Shown here piece after piece: positions 61,019 through 64,000 of a stretch of DNA of 64,000 nt (positions are counted from its first letter, which is position 1; each line of letters begins with the position of its first letter). The notes under the pieces are model-generated. The model ran no database searches and was not told the origin of the DNA. It saw only the letters and a list, made by a program, of their open reading frames with translations. The DNA lies in assembly GCA_943361925.1 (NCBI GenBank), contig CALRIT020000005.1, positions 62,001 through 126,000 on the forward strand. Direction: 5' to 3'. This stretch comes from CAISCU01 sp943361925. GTDB lineage: Bacteria > Bacteroidota > Bacteroidia > UKL13-3. Position numbers and translations under genes: made by a program.

Positions 61019-64000
61019 TTATTTCAATGTTCTTTTTACTTCAACTTCATCATAAGCTTCAACAAAATCGCCTATTCTTAAGTCGTTATAGTTGTTAATG
61101 GTTAATCCGCAATCATAACCACTGCTTACTTCTTTCACATCATCTTTAAAGCGTTTTAGTGAAGATAGATTTCCTGAGTAAACAACCACACCATCTCTAA
61201 TTAAGCGCACTTTTGATTTGCTTGGTATTTTACCATCGGTAACCATACAACCTGCAACTGCACCAACTTTAGTGATTTTGTAAACCTCTCTGATTTCTGC
61301 ATTACCAAGGATTTTCTCTTCCATTTTAGGAGCCAATAAACCTTCAATAGCACCTTTGATTTCCTCAATAGCTTTGTAGATAATTGAGTATAATCTGATA
61401 TCAATTGATTCGGTTTCAGCCAATTTTCTGGCTTGAGGACTTGGTCTAACCTGGAATCCAACGATGATTGCATCTGAAGCCGAAGCCAACATTACATCAC
61501 TTTCAGAGATTTGTCCAACACCTTTATAAATTACAGTTACCTGTACTTCCTCAGTTGATTGTTTGATTAATGAATCTGCCAATGCTTCTACAGAACCATC
61601 CACGTCACCTTTAACAATTACTTTTAATTCTTTGAAATTACCAATCGCTAAACGACGTCCAATTTCATCAAGAGTAATATGTTTATGGGTACGAATACCT
61701 TGTTCGCGTTGTAATTGCTGACGTTTGGTAGAAATCTCTCTAGCTTCCTGATCGTTTTTAGTAATAATAAACTTATCACCGGCTTGAGGAGCACCATCAA
61801 ATCCTAAAATTACTACAGGAGTACTTGGACCTGCTTTCAGCATTTTTTTACCGCGTTCATCGAACATTGCTTTTACTTTACCGCTATAAATACCGGCTAA
61901 TAAAGGATCTCCAACCTGCATTGTTCCGCTTTGTACCATAACAGTTGTTACAATACCACGACCTTTATCTAAAGTAGATTCAATTACGCTACCAATAGCA
62001 CGTTTATCCGGATTGGCTTTTAGTTCAAGCATTTCAGCTTCTAACAATACTTTTTCAAGTAATTGTTCGATATTTAATCCTTTTTTGGCTGAAATTTCCT
62101 GGCACTGGTATTTACCACCCCATTCTTCAACTAGAATATTCATGGCAGATAATTGCTCACGGATTTTATCCGGATTAGCACCTTCTCTATCAATCTTGTT
62201 AATTGCAAAAACAATTGGAACACCTGCAGCCTGCGCATGTGAAATTGCTTCTTTTGTTTGAGGCATTACACTGTCATCAGCAGCAATTACAATAATTACT
62301 ATATCTGTGATTTTAGCACCACGAGCACGCATCGCAGTAAAGGCTTCGTGACCAGGAGTATCTAAGAACGTAATTTTCTTTCCGTTTTCTAATTTTACTT
62401 CATAAGCACCAATATGCTGTGTGATACCGCCGGCTTCACCACTAATTACATTGGCTTTTCTAATGAAATCGAGTAAAGATGTTTTACCATGATCGACGTG
62501 ACCCATAACGGTTACAATTGGAGCACGAGGCAACAATGTTTCAGGATCGTCAATTTCTTCCTCAACTGCTTCTTGTACTTCAGCAGAAACGAATTCTACT
62601 TCATAACCAAATTCCTCAGCAACAATAGCAATTGTTTCCGCATCTAAACGCTGGTTAATTGATACCATCATACCTAAGCTCATACAAGCTGAGATAATTT
62701 GTGTAATTTGAAGGTTCATCATTTTTGCCAATTCATTGGCAGTTACGAATTCAGTAACCTTAAGTTTATTTTGTTCCTGTTGTTCTGCAAATGCTGCTTC
62801 TTCTCTTTCTGCAGCTTGATGATCACGTTTTTGTTTACGGATTTTAGAACGAACAGCTCCAATATTTGGATTTTTACTTCCCGGATTTAATCTAGCTAAA
62901 GTTGCTTTTAATTTATCCTGGATTTCTTTTTCGCTAACCTCAGTTTTTTCAGGAGGATTTCCTGTTCCACGGTTGTAATTGTTTCCTCCACGATTGAAAT
63001 TATTTCCACCCGGACGATTTGGACCACCTTGGTTGTTTCCACCTGGTCCGCGGTTTTGTCCACCTTGATTTGGTCCTCCAGGGCGATTTTGTCCACCTTG
63101 GTTGTTTCCACCCGGTCCGCGGTTTTGTCCACCTTGGTTTGGTCCTCCAGGGCGATTTTGTCCACCTTGGTTGTTTCCACCCGGTCCACGGTTTTGTCCA
63201 CCCTGGTTATTATTACCTTGTCCGCCTCTATTGTTATAACCACCTTGGTTGTTACCCTGGTTGTTATTGTTTCCTTGGTTAGGATTTTGGGTTTGGCCTG
63301 GGATAGGTTTACGTTTACGTTTCTTTTTCTGATCTAAATTATCACTTGAAGCAACAGGTTGTGCCTTTTTAGGAGGATCAACTCTGAGTTCAATTTTACC
63401 CATCACTTTTAAACCTTCTAATTTTTCATATTTGGTTTCAAAAGCTTTTGCTTCTTCCTCAGGAATTACTGTTTCAGCAGCAATAGAAGGAGGAGTTGGG
63501 TTAATGACTTCAGGAATAACAATGGTTTCCGGAGCTTTTTCAGTTTTAGGAGCAGGAGTTTCTTTAGTTTCTTTAACTATTTCCTTTTCTTGAACTTTTT
63601 GTTCAGCCGGAGGAGTTTGTTTTACTTCTTGTTTTGGTTGAGCAACCGGATTTTGTTGAACCGGTTTTTTATCGTCTCTTTTATCTTTCGACTTAGGTTT
63701 TTTAAGAGCATCTAAGTCAATTTTGCCAATAACTTTAAAGGTTTGGGCATCATCTTTTTCAAGTTCAGCTTCAACAACAGGTGGAGTTTTCACTTCTACC
63801 TCCGGAGTTGGAGGAGGAGGTGGTAGTGGTTTTTCTTCCACTACAGGTGGTTTAACTTCTACCACCGGCTCAGGAGCTGGCGGTGGGGGAGGTGTTTGAG
63901 AAACTGGAGCCGGAGCTTCCTCTTTAGGTTTAGTTTCTTCAACTTGTGGTTTTGTTTCCTCAGCTTTTTTAGCTGTATTCACTAGTCCCGACTTTATTAG
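61019..64000 (-). CDS. infB: translation initiation factor IF-2, N-terminus cut by window edge
   Basis: About 993 residues visible; the frame is open to the right edge. The first candidate start inside is a GTG at 63982, which is probably internal because the frame continues upstream without a stop. IF-2 is the GTPase that places fMet-tRNA on the 30S subunit. The G domain is intact: GHVDHGKTSLLDF, FLDTPGHEAF and FAINKIDREG, followed by the IF2 C-terminal domains. Before it lie a Pro/Glu-rich linker (EEAPAPVSQTPPPPP) and a Gly/Asn/Gln/Arg-rich tandem repeat. The N-terminal IF2_N domain lies outside the window. Confidence 0.95.
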   Translation of the reverse strand, partial: LIKSGLVNTAKKAEETKPQVEETKPKEEAPAPVSQTPPPPPAPEPVVEVKPPVVEEKPLPPPPPTPEVEVKTPPVVEAELEKDDAQTFKVIGKIDLDALKKPKSKDKRDDKKPVQQNPVAQPKQEVKQTPPAEQKVQEKEIVKETKETPAPKTEKAPETIVIPEVINPTPPSIAAETVIPEEEAKAFETKYEKLEGLKVMGKIELRVDPPKKAQPVASSDNLDQKKKRKRKPIPGQTQNPNQGNNNNQGNNQGGYNNRGGQGNNNQGGQNRGPGGNNQGGQNRPGGPNQGGQNRGPGGNNQGGQNRPGGPNQGGQNRGPGGNNQGGPNRPGGNNFNRGGNNYNRGTGNPPEKTEVSEKEIQDKLKATLARLNPGSKNPNIGAVRSKIRKQKRDHQAAEREEAAFAEQQEQNKLKVTEFVTANELAKMMNLQITQIISACMSLGMMVSINQRLDAETIAIVAEEFGYEVEFVSAEVQEAVEEEIDDPETLLPRAPIVTVMGHVDHGKTSLLDFIRKANVISGEAGGITQHIGAYEVKLENGKKITFLDTPGHEAFTAMRARGAKITDIVIIVIAADDSVMPQTKEAISHAQAAGVPIVFAINKIDREGANPDKIREQLSAMNILVEEWGGKYQCQEISAKKGLNIEQLLEKVLLEAEMLELKANPDKRAIGSVIESTLDKGRGIVTTVMVQSGTMQVGDPLLAGIYSGKVKAMFDERGKKMLKAGPSTPVVILGFDGAPQAGDKFIITKNDQEAREISTKRQQLQREQGIRTHKHITLDEIGRRLAIGNFKELKVIVKGDVDGSVEALADSLIKQSTEEVQVTVIYKGVGQISESDVMLASASDAIIVGFQVRPSPQARKLAETESIDIRLYSIIYKAIEEIKGAIEGLLAPKMEEKILGNAEIREVYKITKVGAVAGCMVTDGKIPSKSKVRLIRDGVVVYSGNLSSLKRFKDDVKEVSSGYDCGLTINNYNDLRIGDFVEAYDEVEVKRTLK
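63037..63245 (-). repeat. tandem repeat in infB encoding Gly/Asn/Gln/Arg-rich linker
   Basis: Near-identical DNA units of about 69 bp, a little over two copies plus partial ones, encode a 23-residue pattern with GGNNQGGQNRPGG and PNQGGQNRGP. The unit is in frame, so copy-number changes would keep the reading frame. Confidence 0.8.

Noticed and set aside
63019..63337. CRISPR-like repeated units
   Set aside because: They are in-frame protein repeats in infB with no unique spacers between them.

Overview
The window is chromosomal DNA from a member of the Bacteroidota. The signs are AT-rich DNA, type IX secretion (T9SS) C-terminal sorting domains on four secreted proteins, many short Bacteroidota lipoprotein signals, a fused CrtYcd-type lycopene cyclase beside crtZ and a CruF-like gene, an ALDH7-type dehydrogenase and a MaeB malic enzyme. 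I cannot name a genus. No rRNA, tRNA, CRISPR array, insertion sequence or phage gene was seen. Both edges cut genes: lnt on the left and infB on the right.

Layout. 0-9 kb: lnt and rsmI; an FkbM methyltransferase; DedA; purE; a small hypothetical gene; a DUF486 protein; a PAS/phospho-acceptor protein overlapping a single-domain response regulator; gcvH; and the late carotenoid genes (CruF-like, crtZ, lycopene cyclase). 9-21.3 kb: DUF3108, an ALDH7 dehydrogenase, a retropepsin-like protease, an M1 peptidase fused to a probable outer-membrane barrel, a TPR protein, a phosphosulfolactate-synthase-like protein, yqeY, a LOG-family protein and maeB. 21.5-24.5 kb: a YHYH protein and a sulfatase, both T9SS cargo, separated by tandem hairpins. 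24.6-37.9 kb: a loosely packed minus-strand accessory stretch of small, secreted or poorly characterised genes with long AT-rich spacers. It includes a VbhA-like orphan antitoxin (26.2 kb) and a striking GC-rich palindrome (36.2 kb). 38-44.2 kb: a PAPS-forming cluster (cysQ, SLC13 permease, cysC, cysD, cysN) with a sulfotransferase-like gene and no sulfate-reduction genes.

44.4-59.1 kb is the most interesting part. Eight minus-strand genes are packed almost without gaps: two lamin-tail-domain exported proteins, DcuC-like transporter, isoaspartyl dipeptidase (iadA), porin, M14 carboxypeptidase, second porin, and a dicarboxylate/amino-acid symporter. A divergent MocR/GabR-type regulator sits at the head of this operon. 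In that regulator the PLP-binding lysine is arginine and the pyridine-contacting aspartate is asparagine. The regulator/operon promoter carries two direct copies of an 11-mer containing ATACCAAT with a 23-bp period. The same core, in the same orientation relative to its target operon and with the same 23-bp period, lies ahead of a plus-strand operon 13 kb away that encodes an esterase-like lipoprotein and a T9SS protein. I infer one regulon for capture and breakdown of an external aspartate-containing polymer or isoaspartyl peptides. The substrate is a hypothesis.

59.1-64 kb: a WD40-like protein, a secreted hypothetical protein, and infB, whose N-terminal linker is a Gly/Asn/Gln/Arg-rich tandem repeat.
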